Source of the DNA: Neobacillus mesonae
Lineage (GTDB): Bacteria; Bacillota; Bacilli; Paenibacillales; Paenibacillaceae
Assembly: GCA_023715865.1 (NCBI GenBank)
Contig: JAMBOW010000004.1
Location: forward strand, 310,001 to 374,000
DNA length: 64,000 bases
Direction of reading: 5' to 3'
Shown: positions 54,323 through 63,446 of the stretch, in pieces
How the letters are laid out: every line of letters starts with the position of its first letter
Position numbering within the stretch: position 1 is the stretch's first letter
Program-made: the position numbers and the translations under genes
The notes under the pieces: model-generated
What the model saw: the letters and a program-made list of their open reading frames with translations, nothing else
Told to the model about the DNA's origin: nothing
Database searches by the model: none

Positions 54323-56008
54323 ATGGCGCTGGATCATCGCATGCAGGAGCTCCTCATTCTAAAAACGATTGCCGAAAAGCTTAATGCTTCTCATGATTTA
54401 AATTTAGTGCTGCATGAAGTGCTCGGAAAACTTATGGAGCTTACAGGGCTTACCTCTAGCTGGATTTTCCTCACAGAAGGAGGTGAAGTTCATGAGTTAA
54501 CAGCAGATTACAATCTCCCTCCGGGACTTACCTATAACGATAAACAGCCCTTGTGCGGAGATTCCTGCTGGTGTCTGAATCGATACCGGAACAATAAGAT
54601 GATGAATGCGGTGAATACAGCGAACTGCAAGCGTCTGGAGGATGCACTGCACTACCAATGGGGCGATACCTGGAGCATGACCCACCACGCTTCCGTACCA
54701 TTACAATCAGGGGAGCGTTCTTTTGGGCTTATGAATGTGGCCTCCCCGAATAAGGATCATTTTAGTGAACAGGAGCTGGCTCTTCTCCAAGCTGTTGCCT
54801 ACCAGATCGGAAGTGCTATTGAGCGGACGCGTTTATATACCTTAGAGCAGCGAAGAGCGGAGCTGTTTTCCTCTGTAGGCGAGCTAGTGAATAGTCTTGG
54901 CACTGTCCTTGAGCAATTGCAGGACACCGATCATACTCAAATCATGGATGAGGTCCTTAATCGAATATCAGAGCATTTTGACTGGACGCTTGTAGCCTGG
55001 TTAGAGTTTGCAGACGAAACACTTATTCGATATTGCGTGAAAGATGGCATTTTAAAAAGATCAGAGCTCTCTCTATCTCCCGAATCGGCGGGCTGGAGTA
55101 CAGAGTCGGAACATCATTCTTACCATATCATTCCTTCAGATCAAATTCCTATTCCTGTTGAAGTGTTGAAGAAAGAGCTCGGTGTAGATTCAGGCATCAC
55201 CTGGATTGCCTCTAAAACAAGCTCATGTGCAGGTCATGAGAACAATGCGGTACTCTTGGTCGGCACCACACTGAGGGAACCAATCATACAGGCGGACGGG
55301 GAGGCAATAGATGCGCTGATGGATGCTGTGCTGAGCCTGTGCGAGCGAGCATTTTTGGAGAAGCAGCGAAGGGAGCTGGCTAGACTTGCAGAGCGGGACC
55401 GGATTGCAAGAGATCTGCATGATTCAGTGAATCAAATGCTATTCTCAATGTCCATGACGGCTAAAGGAATAGAGCGGCTGCTTGCTAATGATCAGAAGGA
55501 AGCGGCATTACCCTACGTAGCGGATATGCAAATTATGTCTCAAACTGCACTTAAAGAGATGCGGGCATTAATTATGCAGCTTAGGCCGGCTGATCTTCAT
55601 TTAGGGCTGACACAGGCACTAAAGCAATACGGAGAACAGCTGGGCCTTAAGGTTCGTGTACGAAAGGCAGGATCGGCTGATCTGCCTGTACCGAGCTCCC
55701 TCGAAGAAACCTTATATCGAATCGGCCAGGAAGCTTTAAATAATGTAAGTAAGCATGCGCAGGCTGAAATGACTATCATTGAACTACACCATATGAAGGA
55801 CCAGCTCAAGCTGACAATTCAAGATAACGGGATTGGAATGGATATGATGAAACCTGACCTAGTTCTGGACACAACCCCCTATTCAATGGTCAAGGGCTCT
55901 GTCGGATTATCCTCTATGCGCGAACGTGCCGAGGCAGCTGGCGGAACAGTGGAATATAGCAGCAGCATCGGTTCGGGAACAAAGATTACAGTACGTATAC
56001 CTTATTAA
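54323..56008 (+). CDS. GAF-domain sensor histidine kinase (NarL-partner type)
   Basis: The 561-residue soluble kinase has a first GAF domain (~15-180, LVLHEVLGKLMELTGLTSSW, with CGDSCWCLNRYRNNKMMNAV), a second GAF-like region (~200-345), HisKA_3 with RDRIARDLHDSVNQMLFSMS (phospho-His in DLHD, ~375) and a HATPase (QEALNNVSKHAQAEMTIIEL, DNGIGMD). There are no membrane helices, so the signal is cytoplasmic; the Cys trio in the first GAF could bind a metal, cluster or NO. It is paired with the LuxR-type regulator 27 nt downstream. AAAGGAGGA precedes the ATG at 54323. Confidence 0.9.
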   Translation: MALDHRMQELLILKTIAEKLNASHDLNLVLHEVLGKLMELTGLTSSWIFLTEGGEVHELTADYNLPPGLTYNDKQPLCGDSCWCLNRYRNNKMMNAVNTANCKRLEDALHYQWGDTWSMTHHASVPLQSGERSFGLMNVASPNKDHFSEQELALLQAVAYQIGSAIERTRLYTLEQRRAELFSSVGELVNSLGTVLEQLQDTDHTQIMDEVLNRISEHFDWTLVAWLEFADETLIRYCVKDGILKRSELSLSPESAGWSTESEHHSYHIIPSDQIPIPVEVLKKELGVDSGITWIASKTSSCAGHENNAVLLVGTTLREPIIQADGEAIDALMDAVLSLCERAFLEKQRRELARLAERDRIARDLHDSVNQMLFSMSMTAKGIERLLANDQKEAALPYVADMQIMSQTALKEMRALIMQLRPADLHLGLTQALKQYGEQLGLKVRVRKAGSADLPVPSSLEETLYRIGQEALNNVSKHAQAEMTIIELHHMKDQLKLTIQDNGIGMDMMKPDLVLDTTPYSMVKGSVGLSSMRERAEAAGGTVEYSSSIGSGTKITVRIPY

Positions 56009-56035
56009 ATCCTTACATATATGGGGGACGTAAGC

Positions 56036-56740
56036 ATGAATATCAAAGTTTTGCTCGCAGACGATCATACCGTTGTCCGAAAGGGGCTGCAGCTATTTCT
56101 GTCTACTTATGACGGTATTGAAATCGTTGGCGAGGCTTGCAATGGAGAGGAAGTGCTCCAATTGTATGAGGAGAAAAGACCGGATATTATACTGATGGAC
56201 ATACGAATGCCTAAGATGGACGGAATAGAAACAACTCGAAGGCTTGCCGCCTCCTATCCTGAGGCGAAGGTGATTGTAATGACCTCCTATAATGATCAGG
56301 ATCATGTGCTGCCTGCCTTAAGATCAGGAGCGAAGGGATATCTCCTTAAAGATGTCGATCCGGAGGAATTGATCAAGGCTGTTGAAAAGGTGCATTTGGG
56401 CGGAGTGGTTCTTCATCCGGATGCAACAGACCTGCTAGTTAACTATATAGCCGAACCGCCTGATATGAACGATCAGAAAGATGAAGCAGTGCATTCAAGG
56501 CTTACTAAACCTCGTAAAGAAGCGTCAGCGGCTTTTCTTCCGGATCCTCTGACTCAGCGAGAGAGTGAAGTGCTTCGGCTTATTGCACAAGGTAAGACAA
56601 ACAGAGAAATAGCCGAGAATTTGGTCATTACGGAAAAAACGGTCAAGACACACGTAAGTCATATTTTAAGCAAGCTGGCTCTTGGAGATCGAACACAAGC
56701 GGCGGTGTATGCGATTAAAAACGGGCTGGACGTGATATAA
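56036..56740 (+). CDS. NarL/LuxR-type response regulator
   Basis: The 234-residue protein has a receiver domain (VLLADDHTVVRKGLQLFLST, phospho-Asp in ILMDIRMPKMDGIE, MTSYNDQDHV, GYLLKDVDPEEL) and a LuxR HTH (LTQRESEVLRLIAQGKTNRE, LVITEKTVKTHVSHILSKLA). The linker is ~25 residues longer than usual. The ATG at 56036 was preferred because GGGGGA lies between it and an earlier ATG at 56021. It forms a two-gene operon with the GAF kinase. Confidence 0.93.
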   Translation: MNIKVLLADDHTVVRKGLQLFLSTYDGIEIVGEACNGEEVLQLYEEKRPDIILMDIRMPKMDGIETTRRLAASYPEAKVIVMTSYNDQDHVLPALRSGAKGYLLKDVDPEELIKAVEKVHLGGVVLHPDATDLLVNYIAEPPDMNDQKDEAVHSRLTKPRKEASAAFLPDPLTQRESEVLRLIAQGKTNREIAENLVITEKTVKTHVSHILSKLALGDRTQAAVYAIKNGLDVI

Positions 56741-56773
56741 CAGTTTTATACACAGGTCATTCTGCAGTAGTAG

Positions 56774-56800
56774 GGCTCAGTCTTCGGACTGAGTCTTTTT
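56774..56800 (+). terminator. Rho-independent terminator after the response regulator
   Basis: GGCTCAGTC-ttcg-GACTGAGTC followed by TTTTT; UUCG tetraloop. Confidence 0.88.
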
Positions 56801-56889
56801 CATGCTCTAAGTTCAGTCTCTATGCCGACGAAAGCGGCAGTTCATACAGGTACAATGAGGTCAAATAGAAGTGAGGGAGCGTTAAGAAC

Positions 56890-57459
56890 ATGAATATTGC
56901 AATTGTTGCGGGCAGCAACCGAGAGCATGCCACTAGTACTCAAGCAGGGGCTTATATTGCAGGATTGATCAACCAGAGAAGAGGTCGGGCGACGCTATAT
57001 GATCTGTATCAAAATCAACTGCCGTTCTATGCACCCGATGATTCCGGGGAGGAGCAGGAGAACGTCAGACAATTCAAGCGGCTTCTTGAAGCGTCGGATG
57101 GAATTGTACTCATTACACCGGAGTACCACGGAAGTCTCAGCGGTGTGCTCAAAAATGCACTTGATTTTGCTTCCGCACATCAATTTAATAACAAACCTGT
57201 TTTATCTGTAAGTATTGCGGGAGGCGCAGTGGGAGTCAGCTCGCTCTCTCAACTGCAGACCATTGTCCGGAATCTCCATGGGATCAACAGTCCCGAATGG
57301 CTTTCCATTGGAGGAGCTCAGCGCAGCTTGTTTGAAACAGCGGTCGTTAATCCATATGACACGGGTGAGGGCTTGGCTTTACTTGAACGGGTCCAGCGTG
57401 TGACGGATTACTTTCTAAACCTGGTTAAGCTGACTCGAAAAGGAGATGAACAAATATGA
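56890..57459 (+). CDS. NADPH-dependent FMN reductase family protein
   Basis: The 189-residue flavodoxin-fold enzyme has AIVAGSNREHATSTQAGAYI (phosphate loop), YDLYQNQLPFY, the family motif DGIVLITPEYHGSLSGVLKN and SIAGGAVGVSSLSQLQ. Members reduce FMN, azo dyes, quinones or chromate. It starts after GTGAGGGAG, and its stop overlaps the VOC-protein start in ATGA, so the two are co-translated and probably act on one substrate. Confidence 0.9.
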   Translation: MNIAIVAGSNREHATSTQAGAYIAGLINQRRGRATLYDLYQNQLPFYAPDDSGEEQENVRQFKRLLEASDGIVLITPEYHGSLSGVLKNALDFASAHQFNNKPVLSVSIAGGAVGVSSLSQLQTIVRNLHGINSPEWLSIGGAQRSLFETAVVNPYDTGEGLALLERVQRVTDYFLNLVKLTRKGDEQI

Positions 57460-57905
57460 TTACGGGAATATTCGAAACCCATCTCAATGTAACAGATCTT
57501 ACGAGGTCAGCAAATTTCTATGAAAATATTATCGGTCTGGAGCTTGCTCATACAGATTCACGCGGAGCACGATTTTACTGGGTCGGAGGAAGAGGGAAGG
57601 CAATGCTGGGCCTGTGGGAGAAAGAGCCAGCGAAGGTATTCAGACAGCATTTTGCCTTTGAAGTTCCACTGAGTCAGCTGAATCTCATCACAGAGGAACT
57701 GATAGCTAAAGGTGTGCAAGTGACGAATTTTACGGATAACGGTACTTCGGAGCCTTATGTTTTCGGGTGGATGCCAGCCGTATCTGTATATGCCGAAGAT
57801 CCAGACGGACATTCGCTTGAATGGATTGCGATGCTTCCGGATGATCCAAAGCCGGAAGCCGGAGTCGTACCGTGGAAAGATTGGGAGAAATGGCAGGGAA
57901 GATAA
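57456..57905 (+). CDS. glyoxalase/VOC superfamily protein
   Basis: The 149-residue protein has paired beta-alpha-beta-beta-beta modules: FETHLNVTDLTRSANFYENI with a metal-ligand His, then RQHFAFEVPLSQLNLITEEL, and VYAEDPDGHSLEWIAMLP with the last ligand Glu. Family members are metal-dependent lyases, dioxygenases or resistance proteins; the sequence does not narrow this down. Coupled to the FMN reductase gene by a 4-nt overlap. Confidence 0.88.
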   Translation: MITGIFETHLNVTDLTRSANFYENIIGLELAHTDSRGARFYWVGGRGKAMLGLWEKEPAKVFRQHFAFEVPLSQLNLITEELIAKGVQVTNFTDNGTSEPYVFGWMPAVSVYAEDPDGHSLEWIAMLPDDPKPEAGVVPWKDWEKWQGR

Positions 57906-57926
57906 CGCTGAAAAGGTGGGATATAT

Positions 57927-58109
57927 ATGAGAGAAGAGATGATCATTAATATAGTGCGTATGGAGGATCTGAAAATACATTATTTAGGCCATGAGCCGTA
58001 TCACATGTTATGTAAAAAGCCGCATGAGCGGATGTTTATTAAAGGGGTTCGCGATCGAATTACAACCATCTCCAAATGGTTGGGTAAACGAAAAGAAAGT
58101 CGAAATTAA
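57927..58109 (+). CDS. 60-residue basic small protein, unknown
   Basis: AAAAGGTGGG precedes the ATG by about 6 nt, 21 nt after the VOC gene, and a terminator follows 30 nt after its stop. It thus seems the third gene of this operon. The product is basic (ends TTISKWLGKRKESRN) with two Met-rich stretches and no membrane segment. No family recognised. Confidence 0.6.
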   Translation: MREEMIINIVRMEDLKIHYLGHEPYHMLCKKPHERMFIKGVRDRITTISKWLGKRKESRN

Positions 58110-58139
58110 CTTATCCTGATTGTCGGATAATACAAGAAT

Positions 58140-58182
58140 AAGGCGAAACATTCCATGAGCAGGAATGACGCCTTTTTTTTTG
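58140..58182 (+). terminator. Rho-independent terminator
   Basis: AAGGCG-aaa-CATTCC ... GGAATG-a-CGCCTT with a run of nine T. The following 58183-58678 is AT-rich at first and holds the promoter of the peptide importer; no boxes were assigned with confidence and no gene is supported. Confidence 0.85.
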
Positions 58183-58678
58183 GTTTATGTGAATTTATAT
58201 TACATAATTATATAATGATTGAAAACTATGACAGAAAACCTATTGTCTTTTACCAAAATTTGTTGTAAAGTATGGAACAATCTATCTCGCCTACTACATG
58301 AATACGTGATTTCTTAAAATTAAACCTCACTATGTTAAATAAACCAACATATAAACTTCGTAATGAATCACTCTACTACTCGCGCACCTCAACTCAAGTT
58401 AACGCAATCGACTGCCAGCTGCTTTTTGACTTAACATGCTCCGAATCCATTTTCTAGACTTGCAGTTTAGAACTGCTCGACTGTACTTCTTAATTACATC
58501 ATCGTCTGATGTGCATGTCGGGAACTTGGTGTACAAGCATATCCTATAATTTTTTCTGTTTTTATTTGACCTAGGTTCAATTTTTTTGGCTTTGATTGTT
58601 TTGGTGAACCCGGCTTTCAGCCGCTCACATATATCGTATAACGTTCTCATACTTTCATTCAAAAAAGAGGGGATCATC

Positions 58679-59668
58679 ATGAGTGAACCTGTACTTCGAA
58701 TTGAGAATTTGAAGACGTACTTCATGACAAGCAAGGGAGAAGTACCAGCTGTGGACGGCGTTGACCTCGATCTTTATCCAGGTGAAGTTGTCGGTCTGGT
58801 CGGAGAGTCAGGCTGCGGAAAAAGCATGACTTCCTTATCCGTACTCCGTCTCGTTCCAAGCCCTCCCGGAAAGATTGTCGAAGGAGCCATCTATCTTAAA
58901 GGCCGTGATCTTGTACAGCTGAAGGAAAAAGAGATGTGCCGTATCCGCGGGAAAACCGTCTCAATGATCTTTCAAGAGCCCATGACTTCACTGAACCCTC
59001 TCTTCACGATTGGGCAGCAGATTACGGAAACACTTCGGCTGCATGAGCGAATCAGCCGCAAGGAAGCAATGAGCAAGGCTGTCAGCCTTCTTGCAGATGT
59101 AGGAATATCCAGACCAGAAAAAGTGGTAAGGCAGTACCCGCATGAATTATCAGGCGGCATGAGGCAGCGGGTGATGATTGCGATTGCTATTTCCTGCAAT
59201 CCTGAGGTACTCATCGCCGATGAACCGACTACGGCGCTTGATGTCACCATACAGGCTCAAATTCTAGATTTGATCCGGGCCAGGAACAGGGAATATGGCA
59301 CCGCAGTGCTTATGATTACCCATGACTTAGGTGTAGTAGCTGAAATGTGTGATCGGGTTGCAGTGATGTATTCGGGCAAAGTGGTTGAGCAAGGGACAGT
59401 AAGGGATATCTTCAGCAACCCTCGGCATCCGTATACGCAAGGCTTAATTCGATCGGTTCCGCGGCTTGCCGATACCAGGGAGCGTCTGTATTCCATTCCG
59501 GGACAGGTTCCTCTCATGAACAAAGAAATGAAGGGCTGCCGTTTCGCCTCCCGCTGTCCTTATGTGATGGGTATTTGCTCTGAGCAATTTCCGGATCTTA
59601 CAGAACGAAGCAGCGGGCACTACAGCCGGTGCTGGCTCGACCAACTGCCACAGGAGGATGCCATATGA
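58679..59668 (+). CDS. peptide ABC importer ATP-binding protein (DppD/OppD type)
   Basis: The 329-residue NBD has Walker [18 protein letters not shown] loop [17 protein letters not shown], signature [15 protein letters not shown], Walker [17 protein letters not shown] and the oligopeptide C-terminal extension with the four-Cys zone ([20 protein letters not shown] ... SRCWLDQ) that can hold an iron-sulfur cluster. '[12 protein letters not shown]' marks the D-type ATPase. AGAGGGGAT precedes the ATG at 58679. First gene of the Opp/Dpp-type operon and coupled to the F-type gene by a 4-nt overlap. Confidence 0.93.
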   Translation: MSEPVLRIENLKTYFMTSKGEVPAVDGVDLDLYPGEVVGLVGESGCGKSMTSLSVLRLVPSPPGKIVEGAIYLKGRDLVQLKEKEMCRIRGKTVSMIFQEPMTSLNPLFTIGQQITETLRLHERISRKEAMSKAVSLLADVGISRPEKVVRQYPHELSGGMRQRVMIAIAISCNPEVLIADEPTTALDVTIQAQILDLIRARNREYGTAVLMITHDLGVVAEMCDRVAVMYSGKVVEQGTVRDIFSNPRHPYTQGLIRSVPRLADTRERLYSIPGQVPLMNKEMKGCRFASRCPYVMGICSEQFPDLTERSSGHYSRCWLDQLPQEDAI

Positions 59669-60657
59669 CAGAGCCTCTACTCACCGTCAGTAATTTAAAG
59701 AAGTACTACCCGATCCGAAAAGGAGTGTTTGGAAGGTTCAGCAAAAATGAGGAGCTCGTAAAAGCCGTTGATGGCATTTCTTTTGACGTCAGCCGCGGAG
59801 AAACCTTCGGCATTGTAGGAGAAAGCGGCTGCGGCAAATCTACAGCAGGGCGCTCGCTGCTCCGTCTGATTGAACCGACAAAAGGCAGCGTCCGCTTCGA
59901 CGGGGTTGAACTCACGGGTCTGACCGAAGAGGCGATGCGTCTTAAGAGAAGGGAGATGCAGATTGTATTTCAGGATCCGTATTCTTCCTTGGATCCTCGG
60001 CATCCTGTAGCAAGAATTCTAGAGGAACCACTTAAGGTGCATGGAATTGGACAAGCCGCAGAGCGCAAGGATCGAGTCCGAGAGCTTATGAATGTCGTCG
60101 GGCTGAATGAGTCCCATATCCAGCGTTATCCCCATCAATTTTCGGGCGGGCAGCGGCAGAGGATTGGGATTGCCAGGGCACTGGCTCTGCAGCCGAAGCT
60201 GATATTACTGGATGAACCTGTGTCAGCGCTGGATGTTTCGATACAATCTCAGGTCGTCAATTTGCTGCAGGATCTCCAGGAGCAATTTCATCTTACCTAC
60301 ATCTTTATTTCCCATGATCTTAGCGTCGTAAAGCACATTTGCGACCGGGTGGCTGTAATGTATTTAGGCAAAATTGTTGAGCTCGCAGATAAGAAAGAGC
60401 TATTCGACAACCCGAAGCATCCCTATACGAGGGCGTTATTGTCTTCTGTTCCAGAACCGGATCCTTTGATGAGAAAGGAGCGGATCATGCTGACTGGGGA
60501 AGTGCCGAGTCCTTCCAATGCGCCTAGAGGATGTGCTTTTCATACACGCTGTCCTCATGTGATGCAGATATGCCGTGAAGAACGGCCTGCATTATTAGAG
60601 ACAGAAGGTAAACATTTTACTGCCTGTCATTTATACGAGGAATCAATGAGTCACTGA
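59665..60657 (+). CDS. peptide ABC importer ATP-binding protein (DppF/OppF type)
   Basis: The 330-residue NBD has [20 protein letters not shown] at its start (F-type signature), Walker [32 protein letters not shown], signature [15 protein letters not shown], Walker [17 protein letters not shown] and the C-terminal Cys motif ([20 protein letters not shown]). The ATG at 59665 has ACAGGAGGA upstream and overlaps the stop of the D-type gene. Confidence 0.93.
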   Translation: MTEPLLTVSNLKKYYPIRKGVFGRFSKNEELVKAVDGISFDVSRGETFGIVGESGCGKSTAGRSLLRLIEPTKGSVRFDGVELTGLTEEAMRLKRREMQIVFQDPYSSLDPRHPVARILEEPLKVHGIGQAAERKDRVRELMNVVGLNESHIQRYPHQFSGGQRQRIGIARALALQPKLILLDEPVSALDVSIQSQVVNLLQDLQEQFHLTYIFISHDLSVVKHICDRVAVMYLGKIVELADKKELFDNPKHPYTRALLSSVPEPDPLMRKERIMLTGEVPSPSNAPRGCAFHTRCPHVMQICREERPALLETEGKHFTACHLYEESMSH

Positions 60658-60687
60658 TTTTATCTATTACATAGGGGGAAATTGTGG

Positions 60688-62343
60688 ATGAGAAGACGTA
60701 AGCATCAGCCAGTATTAGGGTTTATATTTGCAGTTATGATTATGATCGCAGGCTGCAGCGGAGGAAGCGGAGGTACTGCTGAACCAAACAATACGACAGA
60801 ACCGGGAGCTTCAGAGGGTGCGCCAGCTGCCGAAGCACAGTCTGAACTCGTCATGGGCCGAGGCGGGGACTCCGTTGCTCTGGATCCATCCATCGTGACT
60901 GACGGAGAGTCGCTCAAAATCACTCAGCAGGTATTTGACACATTGTTAGGATACAAGCCCGGCACGACCGAGGTTGAGGGAGAGCTTGCTGAGAGCTGGG
61001 AGGTGTCCACAGACGGGTTGAAATATGTGTTCAATCTGCGCTCAGGAGTGAAATTCCATGATGGCACTGACTTTAATGCCGAGGCTGTCGTCTTCAACTT
61101 CACCCGCTGGAACGATCCGAACAGCGAATTTAAGTTTGAAGGAGATTCCTTTGACTATTACGATTCTATGTTTGGACCGGATGGAAGCCGAATCATTAAG
61201 GAAGTAAAGGCAGTAGATGACTTAACAGTGGAATTCACGCTAAACAATCCGCAAGCTCCGTTCCTGCAAAATATTGCGATGCCTTCCTTCGGCATTGCCA
61301 GCCCGTCTGCCATTCAGGAGAAGAAGGAGAATTTTAAAAGTGAGCCGGTTGGCACAGGGCCGTTCGTCTTTAAGGAGTGGAAACGGAATGATTCCATTAC
61401 ACTGGAGAAAAATGCAGAATATTGGAAAGAAGGACTGCCTAAGCTTGAAAGAGTCATTGTACGCTCCATTCCAGACAATACGGCAAGATTTAATGCTCTG
61501 CAAAACGGCGAAATCGATCTGATGGAAGATCTCAGTCCTGATCATTTAACGACGCTTGAGAGCAATAGCGAACTGCAAAAAATTGAACGCCCGCCGTTCA
61601 ACGTTGCTTATCTGGGCTTTAACTTCAACAAAGAGCCCTTTAACGATCCGAAGGTGAGAGTAGCACTGAGCCATGCGGTCAATAAACAGGGCATCATCGA
61701 TGCTTTCTTCTCCGGCCAAGCAGTACCGGCAGTGAACCCGATGCCGCCGACGCTTTGGGGTTATAATGACGAGATTCAGGACTATGAATACGATCTGGAA
61801 AAAGCAAAGCAGCTGCTCGCTGAAGCAGGATATCCTGACGGCCTGCCGGGTGAATATACCTTCTATGCTATGCCTGTGCCGCGTCCATACATGCCGGATG
61901 GAAAAAAAGTAGCTGAAGTCATTCAGGCTGATTTTGAACAGATTGGCGTGAAAGTAAATATTGAGTCTCCGGAGTGGGCGACTTATCTTGAGGATTTGCA
62001 GGCTGGAGAAAAGGAAGACATCTTCATGCTGGGGTGGACCGGAGATAACGGGGATCCCGATAACTTTATCTATACGCTTCTCGATAAGGATGCAATTCCT
62101 AGCAATAACTACACGTATTATTCGAATGATGAGCTTCACACGATTTTGGTGGAGGCACAGCAAGAAACAGATCAAGCGAAGCGTGAGGAGCTTTATAAAC
62201 AAGCGCAGGTTCTCATTAAAGCTGATGCGCCGTGGGTTCCGCTTGTGCACACCACACCGCTCCTTGCAGCTAAAGCGAATATGAAGGGTCTTGTGCTGGC
62301 ACCGACAGGCAGTGAGTCTTACGAAGAAGTTTATTTTGAATAA
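60688..62343 (+). CDS. family 5 peptide-binding lipoprotein of the importer
   Basis: The 551-residue lipoprotein has signal RRRKHQPVLGFIFAVMIM with lipobox IAGC, then a Gly/Ser/Thr spacer. The SBP_bac_5 fold shows ALDPSIVTDGESLKITQQVF, LRSGVKFHDGTDFNAEAVVF, FKEWKRNDSITLEKNAEYWK, RVALSHAVNKQGIIDAFFSG and IFMLGWTGDNGDPDNFIYTL. Members bind di- or oligopeptides, nickel or glutathione; 'YLGFNFNKEPFNDPKVRVAL' favours the dipeptide/glutathione group. The start was set at the ATG after GGGGG. Confidence 0.9.
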   Translation: MRRRKHQPVLGFIFAVMIMIAGCSGGSGGTAEPNNTTEPGASEGAPAAEAQSELVMGRGGDSVALDPSIVTDGESLKITQQVFDTLLGYKPGTTEVEGELAESWEVSTDGLKYVFNLRSGVKFHDGTDFNAEAVVFNFTRWNDPNSEFKFEGDSFDYYDSMFGPDGSRIIKEVKAVDDLTVEFTLNNPQAPFLQNIAMPSFGIASPSAIQEKKENFKSEPVGTGPFVFKEWKRNDSITLEKNAEYWKEGLPKLERVIVRSIPDNTARFNALQNGEIDLMEDLSPDHLTTLESNSELQKIERPPFNVAYLGFNFNKEPFNDPKVRVALSHAVNKQGIIDAFFSGQAVPAVNPMPPTLWGYNDEIQDYEYDLEKAKQLLAEAGYPDGLPGEYTFYAMPVPRPYMPDGKKVAEVIQADFEQIGVKVNIESPEWATYLEDLQAGEKEDIFMLGWTGDNGDPDNFIYTLLDKDAIPSNNYTYYSNDELHTILVEAQQETDQAKREELYKQAQVLIKADAPWVPLVHTTPLLAAKANMKGLVLAPTGSESYEEVYFE

Positions 62344-62365
62344 GTAAATCAATAGAATCGGTCAG

Positions 62366-62383
62366 GCCGCAGGGTACTGCGGC
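62366..62383 (+). other. intercistronic hairpin between binding-protein and permease genes
   Basis: GCCGCAG-ggta-CTGCGGC with only a mixed T/C tract after it (TTGTTCTTCTTCTC). Too weak as a terminator, it fits an mRNA-stabilising or partial-termination hairpin that leaves more binding protein than permease. Confidence 0.5.
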
Positions 62384-62421
62384 TTGTTCTTCTTCTCTCT
62401 TTTTCAAAATTACACAGGCAG

Positions 62422-63435
62422 GTGAGAGAAATCGGTACATATATTGTCAAAAGATTACTTGTCCTCATTCCTGTATTGCTCGGTATGACGATTATCGTTT
62501 TTTCTATTATTCACGCTATTCCCGGAGATCCTGCTGAAACCATATTAGGTGAGAAAGCTACCGAAGAATCCAAGCAGGCACTTCGTGATCAATTAGGGCT
62601 GGATAAGCCTTGGTTTGAGCAATATTTAGCTTACCTTGGCGAACTGGTACGTGGTGATCTTGGGGAATCGATTCGAACTAAAATTCCTATTGCCCAGGAA
62701 ATTGTCCCTTACTTGATGGCAACACTAGAGCTGGCATTGGCAAGTATGATTTTTGCTGTCGTCATCGGGGTGAATGCCGGAATCATAAGTGCTTGGCGGC
62801 ACAATTCATGGTTCGATTATATTTGTATGGTCATTGCGTTAGTAGGGGTATCCATGCCTATTTTTTGGCTTGGTCTTATGGAACAGTGGCTATTTGCCAA
62901 TGAATTAAAATGGCTGCCTTCAAGCGGGCGGATGAACGTAAGAGATCCAATCGAATCGGTTACCGGGCTGAATGTCATTGATGCCATAATCGCAGGCCGC
63001 GGAGATCAAATATGGACGGCAGTGAAGCATCTTATTCTGCCAAGTATCGCGCTGGGAACCATTCCGATGGCTGTTATTGCTCGAATGACGCGTTCCAGTA
63101 TGCTTGAGGTGATGAGCTCCGATTATATTCGGACCGCCAGAGCTAAAGGGATGAAACAGTTTTTTGTAGTATATAAGCATGCCCTCAAAAATGCCTTTAT
63201 TCCCGTGCTGACGGTAATCGGGCTGCAAATGGGAATGCTGCTTGGCGGGGCCGTGCTGACGGAGACGATCTTTGCCTGGCCGGGTGTGGGCAGATACATA
63301 TACGATGCGATCAGCTTTCGGGATTACCCTGTTATACAATCCGGTATACTGATCATCGCCTTTATTTATATCTTTATCAATTTGATCGTTGATTTGCTGT
63401 ATGCAGCAATTGATCCTCGAATTCAGTATAAATAG
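62422..63435 (+). CDS. peptide ABC importer permease (DppB/OppB type)
   Basis: The 337-residue permease opens with the typical YIVKRLLVLIPVLLGMTIIV and has about six helices, GDPAETILGEKATEESKQAL in the first external loop, and the EAA loop YIRTARAKGMKQFFVVYKHA before LKNAFIPVLTVIGLQMGMLL. The GTG at 62422 gives the usual family length; its ribosome site is weak (AGGCAG). It is 11 nt upstream of the C-type permease. Confidence 0.92.
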   Translation: MREIGTYIVKRLLVLIPVLLGMTIIVFSIIHAIPGDPAETILGEKATEESKQALRDQLGLDKPWFEQYLAYLGELVRGDLGESIRTKIPIAQEIVPYLMATLELALASMIFAVVIGVNAGIISAWRHNSWFDYICMVIALVGVSMPIFWLGLMEQWLFANELKWLPSSGRMNVRDPIESVTGLNVIDAIIAGRGDQIWTAVKHLILPSIALGTIPMAVIARMTRSSMLEVMSSDYIRTARAKGMKQFFVVYKHALKNAFIPVLTVIGLQMGMLLGGAVLTETIFAWPGVGRYIYDAISFRDYPVIQSGILIIAFIYIFINLIVDLLYAAIDPRIQYK

Positions 63436-63446
63436 GAGGGACGGAT

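Noticed and set aside
58399-58734. 111-codon minus-strand frame in the gap before the peptide importer
   Set aside because: Overlaps the importer's start and ribosome site, with no ribosome site of its own and an unlikely composition.
61546-62352. 268-codon frame opposite the peptide-binding protein
   Set aside because: Antisense shadow with an improbable Arg/Cys/Leu-rich composition.
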